64,000 nt of DNA from Nosema muscidifuracis (GCA_028335825.1 JAIOKI010000005.1:558001-622000); one strand, 5' to 3'; shown: positions 18,794-29,024, counted from the stretch's first letter. Notes: generated from the letters alone by a model not told the origin. Numbers and translations: made by a program.

Positions 18794-18946
18794 TCAGTAA
18801 GAATCAAAAGGTACCATTCTTATCAATATATTCATTTCTTCGTCATTAAACTTATCACCAATTGTAAAATATTTGATGATATTTTGTCTTGTTATATAAT
18901 TATTATTGAAGAGTCTTAAAAGATTATTCATTTTTTGTTTATTCAT
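18794..18946 (-). CDS. Mini EF-hand/calmodulin-like protein (50 residues)
   Basis: A short gene with CCC (GGG at 18952-18954 on the plus strand) five bases before the ATG. The 50-residue product reads like one EF-hand half of calmodulin or a light chain: LLRLFNNNYITRQNIIKYF, then GDKFNDEEMNILIRMV. These correspond to the loop-I-x-x-x-E helix and the following 'G..LTDEEVDEMIR' helix of calmodulin. The calcium ligands are missing (loop shortened to NNN), so it should not bind calcium. It could be a reduced light-chain-like adaptor, or the surviving end of a longer gene; the start signal favours an expressed short protein. Confidence 0.55.
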   Translation of the reverse strand: MNKQKMNNLLRLFNNNYITRQNIIKYFTIGDKFNDEEMNILIRMVPFDSY

Positions 18947-19172
18947 ATGAAGGGTGAAAAATGAAATTATTTAAAATAAAATATTTGTTTTTAATATAAT
19001 TTATTAGTATTTTTTCTTTATAAATTAATTTAATATATAAGTTCCTTATTCAAATTAACTTAAATACATTCTTTACTTATGTATATTTAATTCCTTTATA
19101 AATTAACTTAACATATACGCTCTTCATTTATATTTATTTAATTCTCTTTCTAAATTATCTTATATACATTCT

Positions 19173-21263
19173 TTATTTATGTTTATCTTGTATATCACAT
19201 AATTCTATAATTAATCTAATTGTTTCATCATTTATTCTATCCAATGAGAATCTTTTCTTAATCTTCTCACTTAATTCTATCATTTCTTTGTACATTATGT
19301 ACATATCTTCATATTTTTTATGTGGTATTAAAATATCTTTTTTTAAATTAATTATTTCTCTAATTTCATTAAGTAAATTATCATAACTGATATTCCTTAC
19401 TGATACATCTGAAGATAAATCTATACTATTATATGAAGATATATTTATATCATTATTAGGAATCCTACCTTTAATAAGATCCTTAACTGTTTGTATATTT
19501 CCTTTCTTTTTATTTATCATATCTCCTATCTTTTTATTATGTAAATCTCCTATCTTTTTATTTTGTAAATCTTTTTCTTGATTATTAAGTCTCATATTTA
19601 GTATACTTGGTATATCTAATATACTAAATCCTTCTGCTCCACCATATGTAGTCCCTTTATTGACTATATTCCCTATATAAAGTATACATCCAATTAATTC
19701 TTTAATATATCTACTATTATATACTTCTATAAAGAAATTATTAAATATTTTTATATAGTTTATATTACAATTCTTAATAAGAAAATCTAATTTGATACTT
19801 TTAAGATTATTTCTAACATCTTGTATACAATCACCACATTCTTTAAAAAATAAAACGTATTTATCAGTACTTGAACTTGATAAAATATTTGATACTTCCT
19901 GATCTGTAGGGAAATATAAAAGAAGTTGATTAATTAAATTATCATTTAAAACTTCACTATCTTGTTGTAATATTCCATATACAACATCTTTATAATCACA
20001 TTTTATTCTAGATAATGCTATATTTAAGGCATAACTTTTTTTAGGATCCATAAGAATTTCCCTTTTTATTTCTTTGGATAATTTCTTTACTTCTGGTACT
20101 TTAATGAAATATTCTAGATCTTCTTTAGAAAACTTCTCTTTGTAATAATCTAAATCAATTGATTCAAACAAAGTGTCTTTCTTATCAATTTTAGTCCATT
20201 TTATATTTAAATAATTTACAGAAGGTTCTTTCTTCTTAAAAACCATTTTCTTTTTAACAATCTTCTTAACTTCTTTTTTTATTTCTGGTTTTATTTCTTC
20301 TTTAATTTCTATTTTTTTTTCTTCTAAAACTATTGGTTTTATTTCTATATTTTTTTTTATATTCTCTTCCTTCTTGACTTCTTCATTAATTTTAACTCCC
20401 TCAACTTTTTTATTTTGTAAATTTCTCAAAAATAAAATATCCATCAAAACTTTCTCAAGATTTTTATCTTCGATACATTGTAAATTATCATTTTTTTTAT
20501 TATCTTTTACTTTATTATCTTTTAAATTATTATTTTTTATAATATCATCTTGTAAATTATCATCTTTTAAATTATCATTTTTTATAATATCATCTTTTTT
20601 ATTATCATCTTTCAAATTATTATCTTTTAAATTATTATCTTGTAAATTATTATCTTTTAAATTATTATCTTTTACTTTATTATATTTAATATATTCATAT
20701 ATCTTTCTATACTTACTTTTTATAATTTTATCTGTAATATATTCTACTCCTTCTGTTGTACTATTAATAATCTTATATACAAGCATTTTACATATACAAT
20801 CACCTTCAAATACTATACCAAAATTATCAAGTATATCAAATACTTCCCATTTTTCATATTCAGCAGCTTTTTTAATTAAAAAATTAGTATCAAATTCCAT
20901 ACCATAAGTTAAAATCATTCTATGTATGAATTCAATACAAATAGAAACTTTATCACCTTCTTCTTCTTCCATAACTTTTCTTATTATATTAGCTCCATCA
21001 TTATTAATAAATATAGTAAAGAGGGTTTTGGTAGTTAGAGATATAACTAGAGATAACAAAGATATATATGATTTACTATTTGACAAGTATTTTGGTATGT
21101 TACTCTTTCTTTCTTCTAATGATTGTATAGAAATTATTGTTTTAATTTTCTTCTTTAGATCCAAGTTTATACTCAATTTATGCTGTTTAGAGTCTTCTAT
21201 GTTAAGAGATTTTAGTACTGTAATGAACTGATTATTTACATTTTCTAATGACTTGTTTGACAT
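19173..21263 (-). CDS. Formin (FH2 domain) lacking a proline-rich FH1
   Basis: This 696-residue actin-nucleating protein has an N-terminal helical region (about 1-185) in the position of a GBD/FH3 domain. A low-complexity stretch of Lys-Asp-Asn repeats follows (about 190-265), then Lys/Glu-rich sequence. The FH2 domain spans about 345-690: a post-knob LDPKKSYALNIALSRIK-like block, LLLYFPT, and GNIVNKGTTYGGAEGFSI, the equivalent of the 'GNYLNGGTARGGAYGF' signature. In formins the FH1 binds profilin through polyproline; here there are no proline runs. The start is set at 21263 because CCC (GGG at 21264-21266 on the plus strand) directly abuts this ATG; an upstream in-frame ATG would add five residues. 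Confidence 0.9.
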   Translation of the reverse strand: MSNKSLENVNNQFITVLKSLNIEDSKQHKLSINLDLKKKIKTIISIQSLEERKSNIPKYLSNSKSYISLLSLVISLTTKTLFTIFINNDGANIIRKVMEEEEGDKVSICIEFIHRMILTYGMEFDTNFLIKKAAEYEKWEVFDILDNFGIVFEGDCICKMLVYKIINSTTEGVEYITDKIIKSKYRKIYEYIKYNKVKDNNLKDNNLQDNNLKDNNLKDDNKKDDIIKNDNLKDDNLQDDIIKNNNLKDNKVKDNKKNDNLQCIEDKNLEKVLMDILFLRNLQNKKVEGVKINEEVKKEENIKKNIEIKPIVLEEKKIEIKEEIKPEIKKEVKKIVKKKMVFKKKEPSVNYLNIKWTKIDKKDTLFESIDLDYYKEKFSKEDLEYFIKVPEVKKLSKEIKREILMDPKKSYALNIALSRIKCDYKDVVYGILQQDSEVLNDNLINQLLLYFPTDQEVSNILSSSSTDKYVLFFKECGDCIQDVRNNLKSIKLDFLIKNCNINYIKIFNNFFIEVYNSRYIKELIGCILYIGNIVNKGTTYGGAEGFSILDIPSILNMRLNNQEKDLQNKKIGDLHNKKIGDMINKKKGNIQTVKDLIKGRIPNNDINISSYNSIDLSSDVSVRNISYDNLLNEIREIINLKKDILIPHKKYEDMYIMYKEMIELSEKIKKRFSLDRINDETIRLIIELCDIQDKHK

Positions 21264-21995
21264 GGGCAAAAAAAACAAAAAGAGTTATTTGAGTTAACTG
21301 AAACTTTGTAAGAATAATATTTTTTGAAGTTTTAAAAAGACTTAATATTCAAAAATATTTGAAAGAATAATCTTAAGATAAAAATATTTGAAACACATTA
21401 TTGATGTCATCTTGATTTGATCCAAATTATTGAATGTACGGCTTATCTCAATGGGGTTTAAAATTAAAACTTTGTAAATACCATTTTGCTTACAAATAAT
21501 AAACTAATCAATATTTAAATAAAAGAATATAACTGATTTTCAGAAGATTTCTCAATAATTGTTATCATTTTTTTATCTATTTTATGTAATATTTGCCAAA
21601 AAAATTCTTCATTCATTTTAATGAAAGATATTGTTTTTAAAATTTTTCTTTCTTTATTAAAATTTAAATAAAATGAGTTTAAATAAAATAAATGAAAACA
21701 TATTTATGAAAAAAAAATATGTAAAAACCTATTTTATGCAAATAAAATAAGTGAAAACATATTTATGCAAATAAAATAAATGAAAACCTACTTTATGTAA
21801 AAAAAATAAATTTAAATAAGTAAAAACCTATTTATGAAAAAAAAATAAATAAAAACCTATTTTATGAAAAAAAAATAAATGAAAACCTATTTATGCAAAA
21901 AAAATATAAATTCAAATTATTATGCATAAATAAAGTAACAAACAAAATCATTGATTATGAAACAAATTCATAAATAAGAAGTATTTGTTTAATTT
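21264..21995. repeat. Divergent spacer with a 28-31-base minisatellite
   Basis: About eight copies of a TTATGAAAAAAAAATAAATG-plus-AAAACCTA type unit lie at about 21665-21905. The rest is featureless AT-rich DNA; a CAATGGGG string near 21449 has no gene attached. Confidence 0.65.
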
Positions 21996-22676
21996 ATGAT
22001 TCTCTTTCTTGTAGGTATAATAGACATAGGAAGTACTGGAAGTAGACTTAACATCTTTGGATACACCAAAGACAAAGATTTAATGTACCATAAAAAGTAT
22101 GAAGTACAAGGAGGACTTCATAAGCTATCTGAAGAAGATGTACGAAGGAGTATTTTTCAACTTACCAAGAACATAAAAGATAAATCTATTCCATTAGGGA
22201 TTTTTTGTACAGCTGGATTTAGACATCCTCTTAATATACCAAGACTTAATTTTATTAAATCACTTTTTAAAGGATTTAATCTTAAAGAATATGGTATACT
22301 TAGTGGGAAGTATGAAGGATATCTAGGATACATGTCTCTAAGATATATTCTTAATAGGTCTGATTTTGTACTTATAGATATGGGAGGGAAGAGTACACAA
22401 GTAGTTACTGATAATTCTTATAAAAGTTATAAGATTGGCTATACGAATATACAAGATATAGATAAAATTAAAGTAAAAAATATTTCTAAAAATAAACCTG
22501 TCTATATAAGCTCTCATTTTACTAAAAAGAAGAAAATGAGTGTGGATAAAATAAGGAATAAGCATATGCGTAAATTATTGAAGAAGTTAGGTATTGAGAA
22601 TAATCTAAAAGGGATAAAAGTTAATTGGACATTAGCCATGTCATTAAGATTCCTTCAATTATATACAACATATTGA
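21996..22676 (+). CDS. Short GDA1/CD39-family nucleoside phosphatase
   Basis: This 226-residue protein carries apyrase conserved regions in order: IDIGSTGSRLNIF (ACR1, phosphate binding), CTAGFRHP (ACR2), GKYEGYLGYMSLRYI (ACR3, with the catalytic Glu) and LIDMGGKSTQV (ACR4). A WTLAMSLRF end matches the last conserved block. Family members are usually 400 residues or more; this one lacks most of lobe II. There is no clear signal peptide or membrane segment, whereas typical GDPases act in the Golgi or ER lumen. No CCC/GGG signal is seen before the ATG. The last 19 codons form the first unit of a 73-base tandem triplication. Confidence 0.85.
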   Translation: MILFLVGIIDIGSTGSRLNIFGYTKDKDLMYHKKYEVQGGLHKLSEEDVRRSIFQLTKNIKDKSIPLGIFCTAGFRHPLNIPRLNFIKSLFKGFNLKEYGILSGKYEGYLGYMSLRYILNRSDFVLIDMGGKSTQVVTDNSYKSYKIGYTNIQDIDKIKVKNISKNKPVYISSHFTKKKKMSVDKIRNKHMRKLLKKLGIENNLKGIKVNWTLAMSLRFLQLYTTY

Positions 22677-22826
22677 GAATTTGTAATATAAAGTTAATTG
22701 AATATCAGCCATGTCATTAAGATTCCTTCAATTATATACAACATATTGAGAATTTGTAATATAAAACTAATTGAACATTAGCCATGTCATTAATATTTCT
22801 TCAATTATAACAACATATTGAGAATT
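22620..22826 (+). repeat. 73-base tandem triplication starting inside a gene
   Basis: Units lie at 22620-22692 (including the last codons and stop of the phosphatase gene), 22693-22765 and 22766-about 22826. Units 1 and 2 differ at only a few bases; unit 3 is shorter and more diverged. Confidence 0.92.
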
Positions 22827-23041
22827 TTAGATATGTCCTTAAAATTTCTCAACTATTTAAAATATTTATGAAAAAATCAATTTAAATAATTTTTTTATAG
22901 AATTGCTTAAATCGATATTTTCTTTTAAATTTATGAATGAGGTTGTAAATATTTTTAATTCTTGAAATGTTTTATCAAGATTTCTTTTTGATCACAATCT
23001 CCTTTTATAGACGTCTAAATTTTTAACAAGACCCCCTTAGA

Positions 23042-23992
23042 ATGTCTATGAAACTAAAAGAGAGTTTAAATAAAATAAAACAAACTTGGAATGATATATC
23101 ATCTGTAAAAATGTATACACCATCTCAGGAAACGACTAATATATGCTACAAATATATTAAAATGATAGGACGAGGTACTTTCGGGATAGTAATATTAGTA
23201 GAAGATATTCTTACCAATAAGAAGTATGCACTAAAAAGAGTTTACCAAGATAATCGATATTACAATAGAGAACTTGATATGTTTAGAAATATTCAACACA
23301 AAAATATAGTAAAACTTCATTATTATTATTATGAAGAAGAATCTTCTAAAGGAAAATATCTTAATTTACTTATGGAATATTTACCTTACAATTTGGAAAC
23401 ATTAATAGAAGACCGTAAAAAATATAATGAAATATTTATTGATACAGAAAGAATTAAAAGTTGGTTTAAACAACTTGTAAGTGCATTGGAATATATGCAT
23501 GATAAGAGGATATGTCATAGGGATATTAAACCAGCAAATATTCTGATAGATAGAACAATGGATAGAGTAGTCCTTTGTGATATGGGTAGTGCTAAAAAAT
23601 TAGAAGATGGTGGTAAAAATGTTCCTTACGTGTGTAGTAGATATTACAGATCACCTGAGAATATTTTTAATATAGAAACATACAATTGTAAAATAGATGT
23701 ATGGAGTTTAGGATGTGTAATGATAGAGATTCATTCAGGAGAAATACTTTTTAAAGGATCATGTAATAAAGAAATGATAAATAAAATATTAAGAATAGTA
23801 AAATGTACTAAAGCAGATCTTCTTGAAATGAATTGTGAAGATGAAGGAACACAAGGTATAGGAATAAGACAATATATAAAAGATTTTGTAAATAATGAAG
23901 ATTTAATAAAGATATATGGAGAAATGATTGTATTTAATCCTGAAAAAAGAAGTAGTGCTAAAAATTTAAGTCATATATTAGCAACTATGTAA
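23042..23992 (+). CDS. GSK-3-type protein kinase
   Basis: This 316-residue CMGC kinase has a glycine loop IGRGTFGIV (near 43), ATP lysine in YALKRV, NRELDMFRNIQHKNIV (the Arg region that binds a primed phosphate), and catalytic HRDIKPANIL. It also has DMGSAKK and an activation loop NVPYVCSRYYRSPE with the GSK-3 activating tyrosine. The DFG motif reads DMG; the metal-binding Asp is kept, so activity is expected. The N-terminal leader is short (about 35 residues) and the C-terminus ends at the kinase core. CCCCC at 23032-23036, five bases before the ATG, sets the start; a second Met is at codon 3. Confidence 0.93.
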   Translation: MSMKLKESLNKIKQTWNDISSVKMYTPSQETTNICYKYIKMIGRGTFGIVILVEDILTNKKYALKRVYQDNRYYNRELDMFRNIQHKNIVKLHYYYYEEESSKGKYLNLLMEYLPYNLETLIEDRKKYNEIFIDTERIKSWFKQLVSALEYMHDKRICHRDIKPANILIDRTMDRVVLCDMGSAKKLEDGGKNVPYVCSRYYRSPENIFNIETYNCKIDVWSLGCVMIEIHSGEILFKGSCNKEMINKILRIVKCTKADLLEMNCEDEGTQGIGIRQYIKDFVNNEDLIKIYGEMIVFNPEKRSSAKNLSHILATM

Positions 23993-24094
23993 ATATTTTA
24001 TAAAAAAGATGTCAAATCAAAAGAAATAATCAATGAAGAGATGATAATAAAAAAATATTTAACGAAAAATAATTTATTAATAAAAAATACTATA

Positions 24095-24390
24095 ATTTTG
24101 TTAAAATATATCTTATAATTCTAATTAATAATTTTCTTAAAATATATCTTATAAATCTAATTAATGATTTTCTTAAAATATAGTTTATAAATCTAATTAA
24201 TAATTTTGTTAAAATATATCTTATAATTCTAATTAATAATTTTGTTAAAATATAGCTTATAATTCTAATTAATAATTTTGTTGAAATATATCTTATAATT
24301 CTAATTAATAATTAACTTAAAATATAGTTTATAAATCTAATTAATAATTCTTTTATATTTAATTAATAATTAACTTAAAATATAGCTTAT
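24095..24390. repeat. 36-base minisatellite between convergent gene ends
   Basis: About eight copies of a 36-base unit (ATTTTGTTAAAATATATCTT type) sit between the 3' ends of the kinase and the amidotransferase genes. The rest of 23993-24477 is plain AT-rich DNA. Confidence 0.85.
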
Positions 24391-24477
24391 AATTATATTA
24401 AATTCAATTTAACTTTTTTAAGTAAACAATGAATAGAAAGATAACAAGAAATTAAAAAATTAAATAGTTTAAAACTT

Positions 24478-26562
24478 TTATTCAACTGTAACAGACTTGG
24501 CTAAATTTCTTGGGAAATCAGGATTAAATCCTCTTGCTACTGCTAAATGATAAGATAATAATTGAACAGGAATTACAGTAAGTATTCCCTGTAAGCAATC
24601 TATAGTATCAGGTACTACAAAAACACGTTCAGAAGAAAAGTTTGATGCTACACTTTCTGAAGCAATAACAAGTGGATTCCCATTTCTAGCTACAATTTGA
24701 TGTATAACATTAGAAGTCTTATCAATATTCCTATCTTTTGTAACAAAAAGTATTATATTCAATTTCTCATCTACTAAAGCTATAGGACCATGTTTCAGTT
24801 CTCCTGCCATTATACCTTCAGAGTGTATATAAGTAATTTCTTTAATCTTAAGAGCTCCTTCCAGACATATTGGATATTGATAACCTCGTCCTATCAGTAC
24901 TAAATTTTCAATTTTTGAAATATTTTGAGCGTATGCTTTTATTTCATCATTCATTGTTAATACTTGTGAAATTTTGTGAGTAATATCACGTAATTCTGAT
25001 ATAATTTCATTTCTACGGTTCTTCTTTGATAAATTATCTTGACTTATTTGTAAAGCTATAAGAATTAAAGCAATAAATTGACTTGTATAAGCCTTAGTAC
25101 TAGCTACACCTATTTCAGGTCCAGCATTTATATGTACACCACAATGTGTCTCTCTAGAAATTGTACTTCCCACTATATTTGTTACTCCAACAGTCAAAGC
25201 ACCTTCCTTAATACAATAACGTAAAGCCATTACACTATCTGCTGTTTCTCCACTTTGAGAGATAAAAAATACACAATCATTTCTACTTATTGGTGGATTT
25301 CTATCTAAGAAATCACTAGCAATTTCTACATAAATGGGTAGTTCAATTAACTCTTCAAATAAACTTTTTACACTTAAAGCAGCATGATAGCTTGTACCAC
25401 ATGCTATAAAAATAAATCTACTTGATTTCTTGATTATATTTATATATTCATTTATACCTCCTAAAAAGACACTTAGATCATTAAAATTGACTCTTCCTCT
25501 CATTTTATTCACAACTGATTCTTTCTGTTCATTAATTTCTTTAATCATAAAGTGTTCATAATTACCTTTCATAATTGCATTTAATTCTGTTTCAATTGTC
25601 TTAACTTCTCGTTTATCTCCTAATGTATCTTTATTTTTAGAATGAGGTCTATGTATTACTAAATTTCCGGAGAAAATATGACAAATATCATGATCTTCTA
25701 AATAAATAACCTTATTTGTATGTTCAATTAAAGCTGAAGCATCAGATGATAAAAATACTTCTAACTCATCATTATCATAAGCATGTAAAGTACATTTATC
25801 TACCCCTTTTCTTAAATCATCAATCAAATTTGGATTCATTATTGGTGAATTTGTAGCTGATATTAATGGAGATGCTGGTGCATCATCATCTTGATTACCA
25901 TAATTAACATCAAAGAAATCTAAAGACATTTTATCAGCTCCTTTTAAACCAACTAGAAGAGGTGAACTAACACGAACAGCTACAATTTCATTGGGATAAA
26001 GTGGAGAAATAAATACGAATGAGAAAGCTCCATCACATCTTTTTATAACCTTCTTGACTACATCAATAAATTTAGGTTTCGATTTTTTAGAACACTCTTC
26101 ATTGTAAAAATATAAGGCTAACTTAGCTGCAACTTCTGTATCAGTATCACTTTCAAAAACATATTTTCTTTTCTCTAAAAATTCTCTTAATGTTTTATAA
26201 TTTGTTATTATTCCATTGTGAACTACTAAAAATTTACCATCTTCATCTGATTTAAGTGGATGGCAATTCAATACACTTGGTTTACCATGAGTGGCCCATC
26301 TAGTATGTGCTATACCTACATGATTATTTAATAATCTTTCCATATCTACTACTTCTTGTTGATTCGTCATCTGTTCAAGTTTCTCTACCTTTCCAACTTC
26401 TTTGAATAACACGTAATTTTTGTTATCATCTCCTTGGATACAGAATCCAGCAGAATCATATCCTCTGTATTCAATACGTTTTAATCCTTTTATTAGTATA
26501 TCAGAAATTTGCTTTTTAGTTTTTTCAGTCAAAAAATTCGCATATCCGAATATTCCGCACAT
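24478..26562 (-). CDS. GFA1: Glutamine:fructose-6-phosphate amidotransferase
   Basis: This 694-residue cytosolic enzyme makes glucosamine-6-phosphate, the first step toward UDP-GlcNAc and thus the chitin of the spore wall. The N-terminal glutaminase begins with MCGIFGY; Cys2 is the nucleophile after Met removal. It has RGYDSAG, a TRWATHG block, and NHPL/HNG motifs. Two SIS sugar-isomerase domains follow, with CGTSYHAA near 380 and GRGYQYPICLEGALKIKE near 560. The C-terminus reads FPRNLAKSVTVE, the invariant family end. Length matches eukaryotic enzymes (about 700). No CCC/GGG signal is present near the ATG, but Cys2 fixes the start. Confidence 0.98.
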   Translation of the reverse strand: MCGIFGYANFLTEKTKKQISDILIKGLKRIEYRGYDSAGFCIQGDDNKNYVLFKEVGKVEKLEQMTNQQEVVDMERLLNNHVGIAHTRWATHGKPSVLNCHPLKSDEDGKFLVVHNGIITNYKTLREFLEKRKYVFESDTDTEVAAKLALYFYNEECSKKSKPKFIDVVKKVIKRCDGAFSFVFISPLYPNEIVAVRVSSPLLVGLKGADKMSLDFFDVNYGNQDDDAPASPLISATNSPIMNPNLIDDLRKGVDKCTLHAYDNDELEVFLSSDASALIEHTNKVIYLEDHDICHIFSGNLVIHRPHSKNKDTLGDKREVKTIETELNAIMKGNYEHFMIKEINEQKESVVNKMRGRVNFNDLSVFLGGINEYINIIKKSSRFIFIACGTSYHAALSVKSLFEELIELPIYVEIASDFLDRNPPISRNDCVFFISQSGETADSVMALRYCIKEGALTVGVTNIVGSTISRETHCGVHINAGPEIGVASTKAYTSQFIALILIALQISQDNLSKKNRRNEIISELRDITHKISQVLTMNDEIKAYAQNISKIENLVLIGRGYQYPICLEGALKIKEITYIHSEGIMAGELKHGPIALVDEKLNIILFVTKDRNIDKTSNVIHQIVARNGNPLVIASESVASNFSSERVFVVPDTIDCLQGILTVIPVQLLSYHLAVARGFNPDFPRNLAKSVTVE

Positions 26563-27556
26563 TAATTTATGCTAATTATTTTATTTAAATATTTTTTTTG
26601 CATAAATTAAGAACCAATCAAAATTTTATGATGATCAACAAAATATTTTATTATAGGTATTGGTCAGTACTAAAACAATTAGTTTCTATTTGTAGTTAAT
26701 TTAAAAAAGTTATTTTAATGTTATGTTTGTTTATAAATTGTAATAACAAGTCATTAGTAATAAATCAAAAAAAATGTTTTAAATGATTGCTAAGATTAAA
26801 AGATATTGATAAAATATTTTATTTTTAGAAATATAGTTGGTTCTAACCTGAATAATAATCACAATTTTTCTAATGAATATATGATTAAAAATATAATTTA
26901 AAAAAAATATTTATAAGATTTTTTTTGTTTTTACTTTTAATATTTTAAGGTTTAACTGAAATTAATTAAGTTTTTATAAAATTAAATAAATAAACTTTTA
27001 CCAAAAAATATTATTTTCTTTTAAAATATATTGATGTAATCTCAGTCGAGCTGTGTATTAATGATTAACCTTGAGTAAGTTATTGAATTATCATTAAGTC
27101 TTCTAAGTCCCATTTCTTAATTTTTAAAGAGCTAAATTATTAATTTTTTAAAAATGTTGTCATTAAATAATAATTTGGTGTTTCATAATAGGTATTATTT
27201 TTAATTTAAAAAACTAGATGTTTTATCAATTTATCATAAGAAAAATACAAATGATTATTTTTATTACTTGATAGGAAGTCTGAAATATTTTTAAGTAGTT
27301 TCTTCAATGAAAAACAAATTTATTAATTTAAGATAATGTTTTTTTAATTAAAAACAATTTAGTGATGTAAAATTTTAATATAAAAACATAAAATAATTCA
27401 TAAAAAAATAAGTAGAGTCATATTTATTGTTTACAAGAAGATTTCAATAACATTATTTATTTTTGAAGACTATCAAATGAAAAGAATAGTCTAATTAGTC
27501 TCCAGAAAATGTTCTAAGATAAATTATAAATAAATTAATTTAAATATTTACAAAAA
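26563..27556. other. Intergenic, nothing recognised
   Basis: About 1 kb of AT-rich spacer. No start signal with an open frame, no clear tandem array and no convincing fold was seen. An 11-base match to the 62-base dispersed element (GGTTCTAACCT near 26839) is too short to be meaningful. Confidence 0.5.
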
Positions 27557-27628
27557 CACCCTGTGCGGGACTCGAACCCGCGGCCCTTAGGTTAAAAGCC
27601 TAATGCTCTACCACTGAGCTAACAGGGC
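27557..27628 (-). tRNA. tRNA-Lys (TTT)
   Basis: The minus-strand cloverleaf has acceptor GCCCTGT/ACAGGGT (first pair G-U), D arm AGCTCAGTGGTAGAGC, anticodon stem TTAGG/CCTAA with loop CTTTTAA (TTT) and T arm CGGGTTCGAGTCCCG. An A run on the plus strand at 27552-27556 is the polymerase III stop. Confidence 0.96.
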
Positions 27629-27745
27629 TTGATATTCATATAACCAACTATTCGAAAATCAAGTATACAATTTAAACAAAAGCTTTTATAAGTTTATTAT
27701 ATGAATAGAAAAAATTATAAATTAATTAATTTAATGTCTTATATA

Positions 27746-28756
27746 TCAAATTTTTGGTGATGATTTATATATCCATACATAAGTAATAATCTGTATAATT
27801 CCTATTATAACATTAGCAGATATCATAAAGATCATTGTTTTTTCTAATCTTTCTGAATTATTAGTAGTAATGTTTTCAGAAAGTATTTCTAAAATTCCAT
27901 GTATAACATCAACTCTTTTATTAAGTAAATCTACTCTGCTTTTTATATCTAAATATTTACGACATGTTTCGTATACTGAAGAAAATGCAGGATAATCCCA
28001 AACAAATTCAGGTTCATCTAAAATATTAGAAACTAAATTCAAACTAAATCTTAACTTGTGTAATTTACCAATAATTTTTAGTAATTGTTTTCTCGTCTTA
28101 CTTACTTTTCCTTCTTTCTCTACTTCTTCAGGTAAATCTTTAACAACTTCTATAGTAACATCTACAAGATTCTCGAAAAAGTCAAGTTTAACACTTTGCG
28201 CAATAGCTATTGATATGACCATTTTTGTAAAATAGTTCTCAGAATTGAGATAAATAACATCATTTATAATAAATGGATCTTCTGTAATTCCGTATCTAAA
28301 AGATTCAACCTCAACATTTACTGGAAGATATTTGTTAACTTCAAATTTCTCAATTAATTTAAGAATCTTAGATTCCTCATTCTCATCCATTCCCCAGCAC
28401 ACAAGAACACCATAATCGTAAAAAAAACAATCATGCGAGCGATCTTCAAACTTAAAAGAAGCGTACAAACATTCGCCAAAATATACTGAGACTTTGCTAG
28501 CGTAATCACATTTTTTAAGAAACTTACTAAGTCCTTTCAAATTAAAATTTTCAGCTGTACAGTATGATGTAACTCTGTGTAGATCAATTTCCGGTAGAAC
28601 ATTTTCTTTTGGTGAGTAATCTGGTTCAATTTTTAAAGCATAAGCGTCTTTTAAAGCTCGAAGTTCAATTCTACTTTGTTTTTTAGTTCCAGATATTTGT
28701 TCATTATTTGTGTCAGTTAAATAAATTCGTTGTTTAGTTTGATCTCTGTCTTTCAT
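27746..28756 (-). CDS. RMD1/SIF2/RMND1-family (DUF155) membrane protein
   Basis: This 336-residue protein has an Arg/Lys-rich N-terminus. The DUF155 core spans about 80-300, with the diagnostic FFYDYGVLVCWGMDENEE, a helical half with conserved Leu-Arg patterns, and DEPEFVWDYP. One C-terminal membrane helix lies at about 308-330. Family members in yeast act at membranes (RMD1 in meiosis and vacuolar regulation; the animal member in mitochondrial translation). The exact role here is unknown; with no mitochondrial translation in microsporidia, a vacuolar or endomembrane role is more plausible. CCCCC on the coding strand (GGGGG at 28760-28764) is three bases before the ATG. Confidence 0.88.
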   Translation of the reverse strand: MKDRDQTKQRIYLTDTNNEQISGTKKQSRIELRALKDAYALKIEPDYSPKENVLPEIDLHRVTSYCTAENFNLKGLSKFLKKCDYASKVSVYFGECLYASFKFEDRSHDCFFYDYGVLVCWGMDENEESKILKLIEKFEVNKYLPVNVEVESFRYGITEDPFIINDVIYLNSENYFTKMVISIAIAQSVKLDFFENLVDVTIEVVKDLPEEVEKEGKVSKTRKQLLKIIGKLHKLRFSLNLVSNILDEPEFVWDYPAFSSVYETCRKYLDIKSRVDLLNKRVDVIHGILEILSENITTNNSERLEKTMIFMISANVIIGIIQIITYVWIYKSSPKI

Positions 28757-29024
28757 TTAGGGGGTCATTCAGAATAAAAAACTAAATATTTTAAAGGAGA
28801 CTTTTTATCAAATGTTTTGATATTTACAAAATGCAATATAACTGCTGATAAATTAATATAATATAAATCTAAGAAATAAATGTTTGTAAAATATTATTTT
28901 AAGAAACAAGTGATCTGTATAACTAAATAAATGTAAAATATATTTACAAGTTACAAATGTTCTCTATAATTAAAATTTCTATAATTAAGTTTTTAACAAA
29001 CAAATAATATTTTTTTTCAATATA

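Noticed and set aside
20374-20907. Ser/Leu/Phe-rich 177-codon frame opposite the formin
   Set aside because: Antisense shadow of the Lys-Asp-Asn repeat region.
21996-22013. TTCTTGTAG before the phosphatase domain as a 3' splice site
   Set aside because: No matching 5' splice site with a CCC-linked first exon was found upstream; the ATG at 21996 already gives a full ACR1.
23572-23590. GSK-3 as a pseudokinase because DFG reads DMG
   Set aside because: The metal-binding Asp, catalytic HRD, ATP lysine and activation tyrosine are all present, so activity is expected.
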